The translations under genes were made by a program, and so were the position numbers. The notes under the pieces were generated by a model that worked only from the letters and a program-made list of their open reading frames with translations, searched no databases and was not told where the DNA came from. This document shows positions 24,950-26,270 of a DNA stretch of 26,270 bases, piece by piece (position 1 is the first letter of the stretch; every line of letters starts with the position of its first letter). The stretch spans positions 1-26,270 of the forward strand of contig CAYGZL010000127.1 of assembly GCA_964354345.1 (NCBI GenBank), given 5' to 3'. The stretch comes from CAYGZL01 sp964354345 (GTDB lineage Bacteria > Chloroflexota > Anaerolineae > Anaerolineales > UBA4823).

Positions 24950-26270
24950 ATGCCTACAATTTGGACGCTGACCGATCAACACACCCTGTCCGCACCTGGT
25001 GCAACGTTTTTAGTATTCCATGACATCTATCCCGAAGGCCACCAGGGAGGTCTCGAGCTGATCCTGCACGGTGAGCGCCTGATCACCAATGGCGACTTTC
25101 GCCTGGACGCCACTCCGGGTCAATGGGATGCCCTTCCAGAAGTCGGTCAACGCTCCATCACTGAGCAGGATCAGGTCCAAATTTCACTTCAGTTTCACAG
25201 CCCTCCCCTGGTTTACACCTTACGCGTTTGGTCAGAGGGGGAGAGTCTTTTTATCGTAGCTGATCTGGCGCATCCTCTGCCTGAAGAACTGGAGGGTGTC
25301 CTGGGTTTTAATCTCGAACTGTACCCTCCCGCCTTCATTTCAAGGAGCTATTCCCTGGGCAGGTATTTTGGCATATTCCCTCTCCAACCCAATGGTCCCC
25401 TGGTAAAAGGTACAGATGGAAGGCTGCAACCGTTTCCCCTCGCCCACGGTTCGAAGTTCGTCGCCGCCTCTGAAGACCCCGCGGTTCACCTGGAAATCGA
25501 AAGCTTTAATGGAGAATTGCAGCTTTACGATGGCAGGGATGCCGCAGTGAACGGTTGGTTTGTTATCCGCGCCCCAGTCAAAGCTGGTGCGTCTGCGGGT
25601 GCCATTTCTCTCAAACTTACCCCTCATCGCATTCCAGGGTGGACGCGCCCGCCCGTCCTTCTTATTTCCCAGGTTGGTTATTCTCTACACGCTGAGAAAC
25701 GTCTGCTGGTCGAGCTCGATCCCACCGCACAGTCAATCGGACAGGTTATTTTAGAGCGTATCCAACCAGATGGTAACATCCTGCCTGTCTTAAGTGGTTT
25801 TATTACGCCCCTCAATCGCTTCTTATGCTATGACTACGGATTATTCGATTTTACCTGTGTTCAAACGCCTGGTCTGTACCAGATACGCCTCGGCAACCAG
25901 GTGACGCCCCCATTCCCCATCGCTGAAGATGTCTATCAGCGCGGGGTCTGGCAGCCCACCCTCGAAACCCATTTGCCGGTGCAGATGTGCCATATGTGCA
26001 TTCTCGATGGCGGGCGCATCTGGCATGGCGCCTGTCATCTGGACGATGCCCGACAGGCGCCTTTAAACACCAACCATTTCGACAGCTATCGTCAATCTGG
26101 CACTACTGAAACCCATTTCACACCGCTCGAACACATTCCTCATCTCGATCGCGGTGGCTGGCATGACGCCGGCGATTTTGACCTGGCGGCTGGCTCGCAG
26201 GCGATGACCATCTGGATTCTTGCCCTGGCTTACCAGGAATTCGGTATAACAAGCGACCAGACCACTGTTC
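24950..26270 (+). CDS. Glycoside hydrolase family 9 enzyme (3' end outside window)
   Basis: The first 440 residues of a GH9 protein, a family of inverting endo-/exo-glucanases and exo-glucosaminidases. The frame is open from the ATG at 24950 to the right edge without a stop. GGAGG lies 6 bases before the start, so the start is firm. Residues about 1-230 are a beta-rich region; 235-330 looks like the Ig-like N-terminal domain that precedes many GH9 catalytic domains (ISQVGYSLHAEKR). The catalytic domain begins near 335 with MCHMCILDGGRIWHGACHL, then HFDSYRQ, and reaches the family motif GGWHDAGDFDL, whose aspartates hold the catalytic base. No signal peptide is seen, so it probably works in the cytoplasm on imported oligosaccharides. 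The acid/base glutamate lies beyond the window. Confidence 0.9.
   Translation, partial: MPTIWTLTDQHTLSAPGATFLVFHDIYPEGHQGGLELILHGERLITNGDFRLDATPGQWDALPEVGQRSITEQDQVQISLQFHSPPLVYTLRVWSEGESLFIVADLAHPLPEELEGVLGFNLELYPPAFISRSYSLGRYFGIFPLQPNGPLVKGTDGRLQPFPLAHGSKFVAASEDPAVHLEIESFNGELQLYDGRDAAVNGWFVIRAPVKAGASAGAISLKLTPHRIPGWTRPPVLLISQVGYSLHAEKRLLVELDPTAQSIGQVILERIQPDGNILPVLSGFITPLNRFLCYDYGLFDFTCVQTPGLYQIRLGNQVTPPFPIAEDVYQRGVWQPTLETHLPVQMCHMCILDGGRIWHGACHLDDARQAPLNTNHFDSYRQSGTTETHFTPLEHIPHLDRGGWHDAGDFDLAAGSQAMTIWILALAYQEFGITSDQTTV

Overview
The window looks like a chromosomal segment of an uncultured Anaerolineae-type Chloroflexota. This is inferred from gene content, because no rRNA or marker gene is present. 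Supporting signs are lipoproteins with Thr/Pro-rich linkers after the lipobox, a class III cyclase fused to an NTPase-TPR module, a rhamnose-type ABC operon led by a uroporphyrinogen-decarboxylase-like protein, GH2 and GH9 glycosidases, and moderate GC. I see no phage, integrase, insertion sequence, CRISPR, tRNA or rRNA.

Layout. 1-2400 (+): the end of a D-lyxose/mannose isomerase-like cupin, then a GH2 beta-mannosidase. 2387-5437 (-): a large cyclase/STAND-NTPase/TPR signalling protein that overlaps the mannosidase end by 14 bases. 5438-6105: AT-rich spacer holding the decayed end of an ABC exporter ATPase gene. 6106-7605 (-): a Cys-rich lipoprotein of unknown function. 7606-8370: gene-free, with a dispersed 36-base repeat and a 49-base tandem repeat. 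8371-10872 (+): dimethylargininase-family hydrolase, diacylglycerol-kinase-type lipid kinase and a PlsC-type acyltransferase. 10905-11870 (-): a membrane protein built from 51-residue repeats. 12127-13392 (+): a DegT-family PLP aminotransferase. 13586-19844 (-): a complete six-gene operon. 20003-21808 (+): oligoendopeptidase F. 21877-23987 (-): a translationally coupled pair of TPR lipoprotein and zinc-ribbon membrane protein. 24137-24868 (-): a zinc-dependent phospholipase C-like protein. 24950 to the right edge (+): a GH9 glycosidase cut by the window.

The best-defined unit is the minus-strand operon. It starts at a perfect consensus promoter (TTGACA, 17 bases, TATAAT; 19915-19887) and runs through a UroD-like protein, L-rhamnose mutarotase, sugar ABC ATPase, two permeases and a lipoprotein substrate-binding protein. 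It ends at a bidirectional hairpin terminator (13468-13502) shared with the convergent aminotransferase. It would import L-rhamnose or a related deoxysugar and interconvert its anomers. No rhamnose isomerase, kinase or aldolase is in the window, so the role of the leading UroD-like protein is the main open question. The mannosidase with the mannose-capable isomerase, the GH9 enzyme and the rhamnose importer together suggest a plant or microbial polysaccharide degrader.
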